Assembly: GCA_964036275.1 (NCBI GenBank)
Contig: OZ038433.1
Location: 36,675,336 to 36,739,335, forward strand
DNA: 64,000 nucleotides
Source of the DNA: Litoditis marina
Lineage: Eukaryota > Nematoda > Chromadorea > Rhabditida > Rhabditidae
Reading direction: 5' to 3'
Shown: positions 48,228 through 62,374 of the stretch, piece after piece
How the letters are laid out: each line of letters opens with the position of its first letter
Position numbering within the stretch: the first letter of the stretch is position 1
Translations under genes and position numbers: made by a program
Notes under the pieces: generated by a model
Databases searched by the model: none
The model's input: only the letters and a program-made list of their open reading frames with translations
Told to the model about the DNA's origin: nothing

Positions 48228-51200
48228 CTACGTCAAAGTGGTCGTCCCGAAACTGAGAAAAAAGGACGTATACCACGTGAAATACATTAGATTTCACGAA
48301 CTATGCGGTGAAAAAGTACACAACTATTGATTTTTTTCAAGGTTTTTGTAGCTGTGCAACTGTGCATGATGTGGTACATAATTTCAGTTGAAGGAGATTG
48401 TGAAATGTCTGATACTGATAACATTCAGTGCTGTGGTGTGTGAATGGTGCTCACATGCGCAGTGGTGGCTCCGATTGCCGAACTGGTCCGTGCTCGCCCC
48501 TGTATGATGTAGCGCTTCAGAATACGTCGCAGGTCACGGTTGAAGATGAAAACGACCACTCTAGAAAGAAATTTGGTATTTTAATCGGATATTTCCAGCG
48601 GGTAACTGTAGCACTTATCTTATGTTATTGGATAAACAGAAGTTTTCTACTAACGCTCGATTGGATGAGTAAGGTGCGATTCTCTCTCTTTCTGTTATGT
48701 TCGAACAACTCATTTTGTTCTCATATGGGTTTCAGTTCAAGTGCCTCATAAATCAGGCAAGATCAATTGTCACGCTATTTTCGTGTTCTGTGGAACAATT
48801 GCACCAATTCTTAACAATTGGCCAGTCACAACTTTAAAAGAGTGTGTAGGTCAAAGTTAACAAAGTTCGACCCTTTGGTTGGGAAATGTCTGAGTCTCAC
48901 CCGTCGACAGTGTTGATCATTTGCCATGCGAAAGTGGTGAGAATGAATAGGATGATTGGGTTGGAGAAGTAGGGGGCCACGATAAAGTACGTGAAGATCT
49001 CCGTTATGCCCACGAACGCCTGCACCGTCACCTGAACTCGATACGTTTTTTGCGTTCATGCGATACGGAAAGATATACTATGAGAGTGTGTTTTCCGCTC
49101 TCGAACATGGTATCAATTGCGAATACGATATTGTTGCGCGTACCACTGTCGAATGTAATTAGACGATACTTGATATTCATTACATTATATTTCCGAACCC
49201 TATGTTATCTTCGAATTATGTCGCCCACAGTCAGATTAGGATTAGGTTATTTCGGTTTATTTCGTCAGGTTATCCCATGTACTAAGCATAATGCTAATCC
49301 TTTTCAGTTCGCATAAAGTGCAATTGGTAACAATATACTATAATCTGCTTGACATGTTCTTTGAACGTCACCTGATTGCACGGCTTCGTGCAAAAAGGTT
49401 GTGTCACGGTAAACGACGTGGAATTTGCTTACATAAATTGGAATCAAACTACAAACACAGGAGTTTCAGAGAATGTATTGATTCAGTCTGCCTTTCGCCG
49501 ATTTGTAAAACTTTGAAGCCGTTCAGATAAGAACACTCGTTTTTCGTGCATAGGTCATAGTCATAGGTAAAAGAAGGGTTGATTTGGTTCGCCTGATAAA
49601 GTTTCAGGAAAACTGTGAATTGAATTTTGAAAACTGTAAACTGAACATAGTTGGCATACCTGGGAAATGAGGTTGATCTCCATTCGTTGCCTTCTCATGT
49701 GCTCAACGTGCGCCAACCCGGTCAAAGAGCTATGCTAAAAGAGAAGAAATTCATTTTATCATTAAAAAATATATTTGGTTGAACCTCTAGTCCTCAGAAT
49801 ATCGTAATTATTGATCGATTTCTCAGTCGCCTAAGAGCCCTAGTCGATAATAAGTTCTGCTATCACTGCATTTCCGTTTGAAAAGCGAAAAAACACTTCC
49901 GGACGTAATTTTACTAAAGTGTATGATTTTCGTACGTGTAATGCACAGACAACTCGTGCTGAACGAACATAAATATTCTCAAGTTGAGAGGTCTGAAATA
50001 ACAGACCTTTCTGTTGATGATTCTGATTTTGATGAACGTGGACAGGTCGATCAAAGTACACAGTATGTTGATGACTACATATCGGGGAAACTGGATGTTC
50101 AATGCCAGAATTCGGCTGCACTCCTTCGTGTAGTCGTAGTTGAAGTTCACGTGTTCAAAGTCAAAGAACAACCAGCACGGCTCTACAATATACGAAAGTT
50201 AGTGAAAACATTGTTTTGTCCAAAATTTTACGCAGAATTCATGTTGCGTAAAAATTACCACTTCGCCTCAGCCTGATTCATAACAAGTGTTGAGCCTATC
50301 TCTCGGCAGAAAAATTTGATCAAATTGGATCTTCAGTGACTTTTTCGACAAACCGAACTTCTTCCTAATTTTTGATAAGTGCCAACGATTTGAGAACTTT
50401 GCTCGCTGCAACGATACCGGTCTCTCGAAACTCCTTTCAAATGTCTGCACCTAAGCGGGGTGGTAAGCTGAACTCAACTGGTTTCTAATAGTTTCCACTA
50501 CTGCTCGGTTACCACGTTACTAGTGAAAAACATAGTTGATGGTTTGATTGAACCAGTTATTTGTGTTTCTGGTCAGTGTCTTTTTTCATTTATGCTGTAC
50601 ATGCGACTTCTCACACTTGTAGCACACTTGTAGTTGTAGGCGTGACCCTCCAAGTGAACATTTAGGCAACAAGCTGGAACAAACACGTGATGAGAATGAG
50701 TAGAAATTACCGAAAAAGTGAACGAATGTTAGCATGAAGGCCAGGATATTGATCAATACCACAATTCTCCGGGTGCGACGGTACGTGAAAATGGGAGAAT
50801 ATCTGAAACTCAGATGGATGTTAATCTGCAAATGTGTGTGACTGAGTGTGTTGGAAGAACATTGTTCATAACAAGTATTAGAAAATTGTACAGTGTAGAA
50901 CTATGTAGCATAGCTGTGAAGTTACGACAAAAATGTTTAAAGCAAATATTGCTCCTGTTATCACCGTTTTTTCGTTGATTAGAGCCTTATCCGAATGTTT
51001 GCTTTAGTTTAGGTACTTTAACTGTGAAGTTTGGTTCTATGGAATTCTCCCATGATTGTGCTGAATAATCGCTTCCTTCAAGGTAACGTTCAAGGTGACA
51101 ACTACAACTTCTGGCAATAAAAAAAAAACTAATAGTGCGCACTACAAATGTGACTGTGGATTGTATCATTGTACTAGTTTGATATTTCTAGAAGGATTCA

Positions 51201-52637
51201 GTACAAGTGACACTACTATCGGATTAGACAGTAAACACATCACGGGTTTAATTGTGGTCTGTTATAAAGGGTTACGTGTAGTGGTAACGACACATCCACA
51301 GATCGATTCGAATCCGGCCCATACCCATACGTTGTTTTTTCGGCGTAGTACGGCCACCTTTTTAGTCAAAAAAGCCTGATTGTCGCTTTGCGTTGGTTTA
51401 GTACGTCAACTAAATCGATACGCATCACATGTACCTACGCCAAGCCACGCGCCCGTCTAGCTTGGGTGCAAGACCTCCAGACTTCCCAAATGCTCGCATA
51501 AAAAGTATGACCTGAGTCTAGGTACGTAGAATCCTTCTACCACAGAATGGATTTTTTACCTGGAGGGAAAGTAGGCGGCTATGAAGCGGTTGATGGAGAC
51601 GCAGAAGTGGGAGAAGAGACCGATGTCATGACAGAGAACGGCCACGTGGCCGAGGCGGGCGGACACCTTGTGCGGTTTCCACTGCTTAAGGTCCCTGCAA
51701 CATGTACTATGAGAGAGAAAGTGAGAGCAAAAAAAGAAGAGTAGGGAGAGAGAGAGCGAGCGAATCAACCACCAACTCTGATATGTAATTTTTGATCATG
51801 TCAGAGAATTGAAAGTTTAGGTCAGAAATAGAAGTCCTAATCATGAAAATGCAAAGTGCAAAGGCAAAGGTGCACAAAAAACAAAACTCTTCCAGCACAA
51901 CGATAATGATGTTTGATTCTTAGTCTTTCTCGATAACCTGATACTAATACCAGTTATGCTTTCATGAAACTCGATCGATTTTTGAGCTTATGGCGCTACT
52001 GTAATATGACTGAATCGCGGTTGTGGAAATCGAACGCGGGACTCGACTCAACTTGGGAACTCAAAAACTCGATATCTTACAATTTGATAAACAACCTCGG
52101 TCTATACTAAGGTTGGTTTTTACCATAACAAAAAATGACTATTTCCTTGGTCTATTCATCTACAAAATAGTTTGAGGAAGGGTGCTAGAAACTGACAGCA
52201 TGATGGTTGGTGCGACATAGAACCCGAACACGACGGAGAACATCATGGCCCCGAATGCCTCATTGCGAACGAGTAGTCCGAACGGGTTTCGGAAGGCGAT
52301 CGTCTTGCTACTGAGAACCATCACAGCCAGGTTGAAACAAACACCGATTTGGGCGAACTGAATTAGAGTTTTCGATAGAGACAAAACTACAACAACCTGA
52401 ATAGACATGTTTTAAGCATTTATAAAAAATCGAAAATGTGTATCTTCGATCTGCAAAGTTTCATGTTTGAACCCCCAGAGAACTTTGATGATTTTTTTGA
52501 ACATTCTGAACTGGATATATTAAAATCACTCAATCGCGGTGTTTGTCAAAGGTTCCAGTTGGACAAACATTTTTGCAGATTCGAAATGACAAACTCACAA
52601 TGAAAATAGCGATGCCGAATGCAGTGTTCAACTCCAT
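48228..52637 (-). CDS. Nematode serpentine chemoreceptor, Srx-like, 8 exons
   Basis: Exons on the minus strand: 52599-52637, 52164-52357, 51560-51694, 50711-50802, 50007-50182, 49660-49734, 48901-49031 and, tentatively, 48228-48252. Phases agree throughout (867 nt, 288 aa, close to the usual length). The ATG at 52637 lies about 30 bases behind a TTTTCAG acceptor, a likely trans-splice site. Features in order: a short N-terminus, TM1-TM2 with FNLAV and NPFG, TM3 with SINRF followed by YFP (the DRY-equivalent of Srx-type receptors), an extracellular loop with EPCW and a paired Cys, TM5, a basic RRQRME stretch, then TM6 and TM7 ending TVDG. These receptors are G-protein-coupled sensors in sensory neurons. 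The last exon is weak: it only supplies a short tail with a stop in the right phase. Confidence 0.8.
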
Positions 52638-53164
52638 TTCTGTGTGGCAAGGAACCGATAGGTTCTGAAAAATCTACTAGCCCTTCTTTATTTGTAATAC
52701 CAACATTCGCTAGAAAAAACAAACACAACAGTTCACACAAACGCAGCAGCTCTTGTTCTTGTCAGCCCATTTTGCTTGTAGAATAGCAACTGGTTTGCAT
52801 CATTATGCATATGAAAATGAATCATGAAAAAAGAGAGGAATTAAAGAAAGTTTGATCTCAAATAGTTAGTTTTATTGTGACTCAAATATCGGTAGGGCCT
52901 GGAAGGGAGGCGGTATGCGAAAATGTCCGGCGCCCAGATCCTATTTTGATTTTCTTTGTTTCCGCCTTAGTTGGCGGAACCTGTGACCCTAACAGGAATG
53001 TAAGCGGAGACTCAGCGCATGTTTGAAGAGAAGCAGGTCGGGAACTGGGATATTCTCATATATCAGTTCAATCGTTTGAATTTCGTTCGTACTCATGATT
53101 GTTCATCAACATACTGAAAAACTATATTATAATGTTAGCCAATTCCACAGTCACGTGAAACATG

Positions 53165-53275
53165 TTACACAGCAGCACTCAGAAACGTGCAATGACAAAG
53201 TGCATGGTTTCTCATTACAATGGTAATTTTGCGTAAGTATTCAATTTACTTCTAGTATTTCAAATATACCAGCAT
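53165..53275. repeat. Dispersed repeat pair, copy 1
   Basis: CTCAGAAACGTGCAATGACA followed by AAGTGCA, CTCATTA and ATTCAATTTACTTC recurs in the same order at 55810-55915. Confidence 0.7.
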
Positions 53276-55809
53276 ACGACGTGGAGAAAACATGAACGCG
53301 CATTCAACATATTACCCTACTTTCTCCACTGTTTCCCGTGGCTTATTCTTTGACTTCAATTTTGCTAGTAGAAAATGGACTCGGGACAATGAGTATGTCC
53401 ATTATGTGTATCCAGGTCGGAATGGGTGCAAATATATGCGAAGAGTTGATTAAGACTAATCCCCAAAATTGCAAAAGTGTTTTCTTCGACAAAAAGTAAA
53501 CAGGAAGTAAATGAGGTCGTTTATCGGGGCCATTTTCTTGAACTCTAATGTGTTTTTAATTTGATACAAAGGTTTTTTCGCTGTTTTCAGAAACTATTAA
53601 TATGTGTTCCGAGTTCCGATCGAACTTCAGCTCTGATTGTGTCGAACCTATAAATAATTTCGTGTCATATAACTTTTTTGGTATCTATTTCATAATGTTG
53701 CAACATAAATGCTAACCACGTATTCCCAAAATTTGAGAATTCCAGACTAACATTTTTGTTCTGTTGGTTTACAAACATGCAGCCCATAAAGTAACGTGGT
53801 CATTTCCATCAAAGTACAGAATTGAAGAGAACAGCATATATATCAGTGGAGCTCAGGAAGCACAATAACATGCTTTTATCATCTGATTAACACGTACGCT
53901 ACGCGATAATTCATGTCGTACACAGATACAAATTTGACTACGATTTCTTTTGAACGCGAGTTTCACTATACACATTGAATATGGAACAAGTATGGAACGT
54001 GAGAAGCAGGAAATATACCGTAATGGTTCAAGGGGTCAGACAAGTTTTCGTAAACCATAATGTAGGTGCTCAAGATTGAGCGCAAACTAACAAAAGTAAT
54101 TTTCAGGGTCGTCGACCCATAAGCTTTGTTTAATTAGAACATGATTATGGAGTCTTCCCTCTTGTAACACGCACATGTCACTGACACATTATAATTGAAA
54201 TCATCGTCTGGTCGAAATAATAAGAATGCGAAGACATATCAAGATCATAACCGGGACACTAGTTTTAATAACAACGATATAAAGTTTGCTCAGGCTGATA
54301 TCGACTGGCTTTTCAGAGATTTCGTTGGACTATGAGCTAGTTTTGATTAGTTCTTAGCATAGCCCATACTAGCAGTAGTGAAAAGCCAAGATGGACGACT
54401 ACATTTCACCGTTTAGTAGGTGAACCACTCAAATTCTCATAACGTACTGGGTCTCCATATATTCTTCTATTGAATTAATATACATCTCCCCTATTGAGAG
54501 TGAGAGAGAGTTTTCCTACACCGAAATTGGATGATCTACCGTTTTGCGTCTCTATTATGCGCAAAAACGTTGACGAAGTAGTCTTCAAACCAGCCATTTA
54601 GCCACAATCTGAATAGGCGTTCTTACCAGAAATAAGTCGATTTTATCGATTTTAAGAAATTTCGGAAAAATTGGGCCACCTCGCCATATCTACGTTGTAC
54701 GACCGTATGCAGACATGTCCTTACGCGGGCAGCATCTGCATCTCTTTAGTGCAATGTTTTTAGCGCTCCCATCTCGTTGGAGCACGAGGCCTGCGAAATA
54801 GTGCGGCCACGGAGAGACGCAGGATGGGATGAGAGCATCGGCGTGGTCCCTGATATCACTCCTAGTCAACAAGAAGAGATGTGACCTCAACTTTGTCAGG
54901 TAGCCCCGCCTCTTCTTGTCTCAATCGGACAGACATCTGAAGAACAATGAGATATTAATTTTAATTAAAGTACAAGATGTGATCTACATTGTAATTTGTC
55001 AGACATCATGTGAGAAAAAACAGAGATTAGAGAAAAAGATCTGAAACATTATTCTACGTGGGTAAGCCTCATCGCAGACGATCAAATTGTGTAACAACAG
55101 CCTTTAAACAGCCTTTTTTCCTTCCTACTGAAACTCCTGTAGTAGGTATGCAGAGCTTTTAGCGTGTTTAAATAAAATCGATTCTTGTTTCCTATTACAA
55201 AGAGTTTCCAAAAATTATTCCGAGCAAGTTCAAGTTTGCATTGTAAAACCGTCATTTGAGAGTTGGGATGTGTACTGTAGGAGTCTCAGTAGGAATAATG
55301 GTGCAGACTATAATAACCGGATGTATATCTATAAAAATAGTCTTTCATTCTTCTTTACTATCAGTATAGTCAACATCACCCTCACATGAACGTACAACTA
55401 CAATGCCACGTTTGCTTTGATGACCGATTCGAAGAAAAGTTTCGGGAATGTTTTCGAGAGAGCAAACGGTATACAAGTTTTACGAATTCGAGTTACGCGG
55501 AACTAGAAAGTTGGAAACTGAAAGGCTCGAAAAACATATATTGTGAGAACTAGGCGTGGAAAACATGTTATTGTTTTTTAAAAGCGCGCGCACTGGTTTT
55601 GTATTCAGAACCGCCAATTTACCAGCAAATTTGTATAATTTAAAATCACACACATAATAGTGGGGTGCCTGGACAACAAGAAAGAGAAAAGTTTCCCATT
55701 CGTTAAAGGTGATTTTTCGATTTTTATTCGGTATTTCGTGAATTGTTGAACTTTTCGGGGTATAATGAAATTTAACCGTTGTTTCTAATTATAGGTATCT
55801 CCTATGTAT

Positions 55810-55915
55810 CCAAGCAGAACTCAGAAACGTGCAATGACAAAGTGCACAATGCCTCATTAGAATGCTAACTTTACGTGATAATTCAATCGACTTCAATGTA
55901 CTCTAGAATTTCTCA
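55810..55915. repeat. Dispersed repeat pair, copy 2
   Basis: Carries CTCAGAAACGTGCAATGACA and the following words of copy 1, immediately left of the GC-rich MITE at 55902-56255. The two may belong to one larger unit. Confidence 0.7.
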
Positions 55916-56255
55916 CAGCGACATGGAGGGGTCGGCGGAATGTCGCCGGCGCTGCGACCATTTCCAAGTCCTTTACCACTGAACGTTCTATATAGTGATC
56001 AGATACCTGAAGTGGCAATTTAACTGGAAATAAAAACTTTGTATGTACTTATTGACGCCAGGAATAGAGAAAATGAGATGTATGGCTTCATTGTTCATGT
56101 ATGAACTTCTCGCCTAACTGAAAACGACAAGTATACCTATCTGATTAACATATATATTATCAGAATCTACGACCTGAAAATAATCGTAGGCGACCCGCCG
56201 GCGACACTCCGCCGACCCCTCCATGTCGCCGGCGATTGGTCGCCAATTTCTAGAG
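55902..56255. mobile_element. MITE with long GC-rich terminal inverted repeats
   Basis: The left arm CGACATGGAGGGGTCGGCGG (from about 55919) with TGTCGCCGGCG pairs with the right arm ending GCCGACCCCTCCATGTCG (to about 56228). Outside both arms lie CTAGAA-type words, which may mark the true ends. The interior is AT-rich and non-coding. Confidence 0.75.
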
Positions 56256-57009
56256 AACATACTCTTGCATGGAATTGCTCCAGTACTACCCAGTGTGGAA
56301 AGTTACTACCCAGTGTGAAAAATTTTGTGTTTGTTTCAACAAATAAAACGGGCTGTAGAAATTGTTCATGATTTTTCTATTGAAATGGGAAACACGTTAT
56401 TCAGAGTATGTTTAATACTGAAAATAATGTTGAGAATGACAAAAATACATTCAATAATGCGAATACGTAACTATTGTAAAAAAAAAGAAGAACGTCTACT
56501 TCTCCGGGCTCGCTTTCAGCATAGGACAGATGGCGTTCCTGCAAAATTATTTACTCAATGAATTTCTATAACACAGCATAAAAGTAGATGCGCACACTCA
56601 CAAGGACCCCTATACGCCCTAATTAGTATAGCGTAAGTATATACCGTATTCACGTTAATTCTAACAGTGTTTCTTTGCGCTCTCAACCTTGGCCCTTCCT
56701 CGTTAAAAAAGCACATAAAGTAAGACGTTGAGAGAACACCATGTGATACATTAGTTTGTGTATGTACTATGTGTCGAGTACATACATTTTTTGAATAAAT
56801 TTATATATATAGATCGTATTTCATCCCACAGCTATATGAAACGTTGAAAATGGTTGTACGTGACCCTATGACGGGAATATTTTAGTTGTAGTTTGACCCA
56901 ATTTTTCAACTACAATATTAGAATTGAATACGATTTTTAGTATCAGAAAAGTTTCAAAACTTGCAGGGAATGTACCTACATAGGGGGTGCCAAATTTATG
57001 ATTTTTTGT

Positions 57010-57077
57010 CTCTCGCCGGAATCGAACTTGCGAGCAAAAGATTCGTAGATAGGCGCTAACCACTACGCTACGAGAGC
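57010..57077 (-). tRNA. tRNA-like sequence, possibly degenerate
   Basis: On the minus strand CTCTCGT can pair with a terminal GCGAGAG (7 bp). The A box TAGCGTAGTGGTTAGCGC and a B box AGTTCGATTCC are present. The anticodon stem and the T stem pair poorly, and I cannot assign an anticodon. It may be a SINE head or a pseudo-tRNA. It lies beside the small membrane-protein gene. Confidence 0.45.
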
Positions 57078-57197
57078 ATAGAATCGAAAAGCAGTGGAAT
57101 CGAAGATATGGGTCCGTACACAGCGAACATTGAGATATACAGTTACCTCCCTTCTTTCCGTTGGCGACGACTATAAACCAACGTTTAAACGTCTCAC

Positions 57198-58399
57198 CTA
57201 TTCAAGAGGGCGACAAAATATGCGATAGCCAGCACCCAGGTAGAGAAATATACTGTCCATCGAAGAGTGCGCAGACGGTCACACCAAGTATTAGACGACT
57301 TCTTACCAGGTTGGGAAAGAGAGGCCAGAGCAACACTCTCGGTTGAAGTCGAACCGAGGGAAATCTAAATGAAAGAGATCTCATGAGATGATCACGTAGG
57401 TAAAGTTAAAGAAATATAGCGCAGGTGCTGTCGGTCGGGAAATAAACTTTTACGAAGCTCTCCGCATTCACACTTTTTCGAAAAAGTTGATGGGCCTTGG
57501 TAATTGGGTAGTTCCATTGAAAACTCAATTGGGTAGTTCCATTGATAATGCACTAATCACTGGTTTTACGAACATAAATATTTGATTGTGTTCAGGATCA
57601 GTGCTGATAAGAAAAGACACCGAATGGAATAGGAAGTGTAGGACATTTTCGCATACGATCTCATAGAAGATCAGTTAACTAACGTTTCGCTCCTTTGCTT
57701 TCTTGACCAGCTTCAGAGCACGCATCAACTCATCCATACCGACAGACGGAGATTCCTTAAAAAAACTCAATAGGTCATTCCTATATTCGAAACAGTTCGA
57801 AAATTGTCTAGGCGTGTCGTGATGGTACTTCATTCCATGTAATAATACTTAGTTCTTATATTTTATTTTACCCAGAACAATTTTTTTAATTCAACACATG
57901 TACTCGAAACATAGTATGATTATGGACTAATGTATCACATGGTGTTCTCTCAACTTCTTGCTTCATTGGCCTTTAATAATAATAATAATAAACTTTATCA
58001 GTATAGTGATGGACAAACAAAGAGTTACGAATTTAAACCATATGAACTGATATTTGAGAAAATAAAGAAAAAGAAAAACTTTCGAACGAGGGAGAGCCAA
58101 GGTTCAGAGCGCAAAGAAACAATGTCGAAATTGACGTGAAGTTGAGGTTCTATTCTACGAAAGATTACTCTTTCACAACATGAAGCAAGCCGAAAACCTT
58201 GGAAGCCAAATTATTAAGTGACGCTGCTGATGGAACACAAAATTCAAATCCAGACTGAGTATAAACGTCAAAATGTTATATTTCAATACTGGGTCTGTAA
58301 ACTGTTCGTTTTCTGAAATCTGGAACTATGTGAGAACCCGGATTCATAAATACTACTCACCGATTCCGTCTTCACGACCTTTGAGAAGTCGGTTGCCAT
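57198..58399 (-). CDS. Small membrane protein, at least 3 exons, unknown function
   Basis: Exon 1 (58361-58399) encodes MATDFSKVVKTES. Its ATG lies 10 bases behind an ATAATTTAG acceptor, a likely trans-splice site. Exon 2 (57684-57755) continues ESPSVGMDELMRALK and a Lys/Glu-rich helix. Exon 3 (57198-57364) is Ser-rich, then has one hydrophobic helix (VYFSTWVLAIAYFVALL). Phases are 0, 0, and exit 2. If the GTTAGT donor at the end of exon 2 is not used, a TAA follows one codon later and the gene would be a 39-residue protein. A tentative last exon lies near 56866-56970. The exon 2 acceptor is TTTAAG. No family recognised. Confidence 0.5.
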
Positions 58400-58449
58400 T
58401 TCGATAGAACTAAATTATATTATTAAGAGACAAACAATAATTATAAATA

Positions 58450-59650
58450 TTTATTACGAATATTTTCTAACAAATTAGATGTTCTAACGGAGTTTTGAGA
58501 CGTCACGATTTGCCTCTGGCGAAACTGTTGAATGCACAATAATTTGACAAGGGTCGGAGCAAACTACAAAGGTGATGAACAACAACTACAATACCAAGAA
58601 GTAAACATCGTTGGATAAGGAAACAAAACAAAAAAAGGAACGTGCAGTAATATGGAGATCTAGAACCAAACCTCAAATCAACCGTTGTTCAAGGAGAATG
58701 AACAATTGATGGAAAATTGAGAAAACACGTCAACGCTTTTCGTGCTACCACGTTATAGTGCTCTCTTTTTCGTGTGAGGTTGGCGACGTGCCAGACTGCC
58801 GCAGGTAAAAACTTTGATCTGTAACACTTTAAAAAATATAGTAAATAAATAATAAACCAATAATTAACATTATTCTAATTATATATTTTTATGAATAAAG
58901 TTCGTCTGAGTCGACCGGTTCACAAGAGAAGGAGGTCCACATTCAACGTTTTTATCTACGGGACGGAGTAGTGTTGAATCCATCAGAACATGGAAGAAGT
59001 GTACAGTCATTTTCATGAGGGACGGGTGTTGCAGAGCGGGCGGATCTCCGTGTGTTTGATCTACACACTCTTTCGCCTGATGAAAAACCATGCACCCTTG
59101 CCCGTTCCCTGTAGCGCAGTCAAATCGGGCATTGTCTGTCTTTGTTGGGGATACATCATTCTACGAGTGTTTCGTCGCGCATAAGAGCCTAACGTCTGAT
59201 AACGTTCTCGAAATGTCAATTATCTTCGAATTGTTTCAATTCTACGACAAACGTGCCATCTGGATCTGTACTAGGGAACAACTTCAAGTTTTCAGATGTT
59301 CTGTGCAAAAAAATCCTAATAAAAAATAATACGGAATGTGTGTGTGGTTATCTGAAGAATTCACACTGCCCGTGACGATATCAATGCCATCGATGTGAAC
59401 AAAAACACAATTCAATTTGGTTCCAGCAATCTACTGTAACTGACGCAAATGACTTACATTACTCTCACACATATTGTAAACATTCTCACACTACGAGAAT
59501 GGAATACGCCAAATCGTAAGCAAACCCGGTTTCTGTGAAAAACAATATGGGAATGTTCTTGAAAAAATCGCTTAAATAGAGCCACATTCTGAATCATTTC
59601 CTGTTTGACACTCATTGATAGTGGGATTAAACGTTCAAGTGCCCATCTTC
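58450..59650. other. Intergenic
   Basis: Holds one CAAACTACAA copy (58560-58569) and a fragment of repeat family A near 59045. No supported exon. Confidence 0.4.
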
Positions 59651-60138
59651 CGTAGTTTTCAAGTTTTTCGTAGCTTCCGTACCACAAGTCCGACTACTAG
59701 CTCAGACTACAAGTCTAAGCCTAACGATATAACTTATGGTACCTGCGATAAAACGCTTGAGAACCCTTATTTGCCTTGTACGTTGGCGGTTATCATTATT
59801 GAAGAAAACGTTAATAGGACGCTAATAAATTCGAAGTGATTGACGACCCGCTGGGATCATACACCCCCCAGATTCGGTGATGGTTGGGGTGTGCAAATGA
59901 TGAGTATTGATTGAGCTTTCAGATGCTCAAGAGTCTCCATCGATACATAATCGTTTGCACCTTGGCGAATGTACCTTCTGATAAAGTATGATACGCAGGT
60001 TTGTATGGAACTTCTCAGTTTTTGCACACTTCATAGTATAATCGCATTACGTGCATGTTTCTGATTTTTTCTGTTTCTTTCTGGTTTCTGTTTCTTCTTT
60101 TGTCTTTCTTCATACTTGTGGTTGTTTTGGAAAAGTAG

Positions 60139-61618
60139 CAGCATTTGTGAACGGACTAAATATAGTGAGGCCAAATTTATCAATTTCTATCTTGCTCCTG
60201 TGTACGGGTATTTCTACAATGCACACCGCAGAAAGGTAGTGTAAAGGAGGCCGAAACACAACTCAAGCAGAGCTTTTGTTTTGGGCTTCTTTTAACTGTA
60301 AGGAGATCAGATAGCACATATGACTCGTATATTAGTTGGACTAGAATCCTTTTTATTACTTTTAGTTAACCTCAAGCTGCACAACTTTACAAGTTGATAA
60401 TCAATTCTTTCCATTTTCAAGAGCAATACTCAATCGAATAGGGGTCACACCAATTGCAAATTACAATAAAAGCCTTTCCCAGAGCAGAGACAATAGAAGT
60501 CACTCAAAAACAACAAAACTCATTTATCTCTTGGGCGGAGCTTACCTTACACTATTTTGAAAACAGGTAAACCAACATTACTGGAGTGTGCTTCTCCGAT
60601 CAAGTAGTCATATATACTACTACTCTACTATTCTATCAAAATATTATCAAACAGGTTAGTTTTTCATGATCTGTCATTTTCTCACATTTCGTTTCACGAT
60701 TTGGCATGAATCCTGTTCAGGAACGTGTTCTTTTTGTGATTGCAACGTAACCATACTGAAAAGTACTCAGATGTTCGAGGTTTTTATATCTGGCACTACA
60801 GTTTATGCTCTCCATTACTCTCATTCTGACCATTTTCCCCAAGTATTGGGTAATCCAAGCCCATGTTTACATCGTATATTATCTGTACTTGGTAGTATCT
60901 TTTGCGATGGAAAGTATTAAAAAAGAACATTCCATTTTTGAAACTGTCTTTTTGCACGCGTTCAATAAGTTTATTTTTGTACCGACCATATTATGGTCGC
61001 TTTCGAGGTATTTTGGAACAACACCCTCAATGGCAATTGGCTGAGACTACGCTGTCGTTGTTTGAAGTTAGTTTTCTAATTTGAATGTTTTATGAACAAT
61101 TGAGCGCTCACAATGAGTGTTCGCGAGTTCAGATAAACTCGAGTTCGACAGGCTCGATTATCTTGAGTTTTGGATGATTTTATTGTACGACCAACATCAT
61201 TTAGTGAAATGAAAATTGTTTAGTGTTATTGTTTATTCAACGACCATTCCAAAAAAAAACAAGATCGTGCAATTTAGTGGATCTAGTAATGAGTATTGTC
61301 AGATCTGGATAGTTGCCAGGGTAATTCTCGTAGAGTGTTGTAGTAGGGTCACATGGTACTAACTCAAATTCGAGTATTGAACAAGTTTACATGCCGAACG
61401 CGTACCGACGAATCAAACTAGGTGCACAACATAGCAACTTCAAGCATAATTTTTTCGTAGGTACTATACAAACGCTATTGTCTTCATTCTGCAAATTATT
61501 GTTCCTGTGGTAATCATCAGTTTCCTACGAAAAGTCGTATTTCATTGGAAGAAAATGGGCACCGTCCCAACAATCGCTCTTACGAGTCCCAATAATCTAC
61601 AGAATCCGCCCCAGGAAC
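60139..61618 (+). CDS. Candidate multi-pass membrane protein exons, possibly a receptor
   Basis: Four plus-strand exons join in phase: 60139-60235 (ends AHRRK), 60802-60891 (helix beginning FMLSITLILTI), 60970-61007 (FIFVPTILWSLS) and 61461-61618 (helix NAIVFILQIIVPVVIISFL, then a basic and polar tail). If the last donor is skipped, a stop follows at 61641-61643. The pattern of helix, short loop, helix, basic loop is receptor-like, but I could not match a family. The start is unresolved: an exon at 59923-59970 and a Ser/Thr-rich frame at 59670-59830 lie upstream but do not join in phase. The acceptor at 60970 is AAG. Confidence 0.4.
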
Positions 61619-62374
61619 GTATGTTCATCTGTGTGCATATATAAATATTTGTCAGTGTGCACTGTTTCCCGTCAAATGACTGCATTTTATTTGTATTGTA
61701 CACAACACAACTTCCACACTGCACCACTCTCTCCTTTATGGATTTGAAATGATTGATGATAGAACGAGTTCAATAGCTGCACATGTATGTTCACCGGATT
61801 GTTATTTCTAAGTGTTAGGCAGAAGTTGTTAGTGCAGTGCTGTCTCATGTGAACACTACCACGAAACTTGTTTTTTGTATTGAATCCATGTATATTTATT
61901 AGGACTATTGTGCATTTAAATTACCCGTTTTTGTATCTTTACATGTGAAGTGTTTACAATAACTTTTTTGTGATATTTCTGGTAGCAATAAAAAAGTTTG
62001 GAGAGAAGTATTTTCACTTTTCGCCCTACAAAACTAGCTTGATCTTATCCAACACAAATCGTCGAAAAATCAACAGAGTTTTATGACTGCGTTTTATTGT
62101 TGATTTGTTCGTAAGTTTGACGCATTGACGTAAACCCTTTCTATTACATACGAAACAGCTTGATTTGTAGCTTTTCATTATTTGAATACGAAAGTGTAAC
62201 CTCATAGTCTACGAGTCTATTTTCCAGAGAAGCCGTTGTAAAATTGCATCAATAATGTCAGTTGTAAATACATTCAATATAAGAAACCCAGGCCGATTTT
62301 CCCACGACTTCTTAACAAATCAAATAAGACAACAAACATATTTCATTTACAATTATTATGAACAGCTGAATATT

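Larger units (their letters stand above)
52700..56860. other. No gene recognised apart from repeats
   Basis: Contains the dispersed repeat pair and the GC-rich MITE. A GTTCTTCAG acceptor directly before an ATG at 54936 (minus strand, MSVRLRQEEAGLPDKVE) could be a first exon, but nothing joins it. Confidence 0.4.

Noticed and set aside
48440..48540. Cys-rich plus-strand exon-like segment (SDCRTGPCS)
   Set aside because: Splice sites are plausible, but no neighbouring plus-strand exon joins it. It lies in the last intron of the Srx-like model.
54862..54936. Possible first exon MSVRLRQEEAGLPDKVE after a GTTCTTCAG acceptor
   Set aside because: The frame stops after 24 codons, and no downstream exon with matching phase was found.
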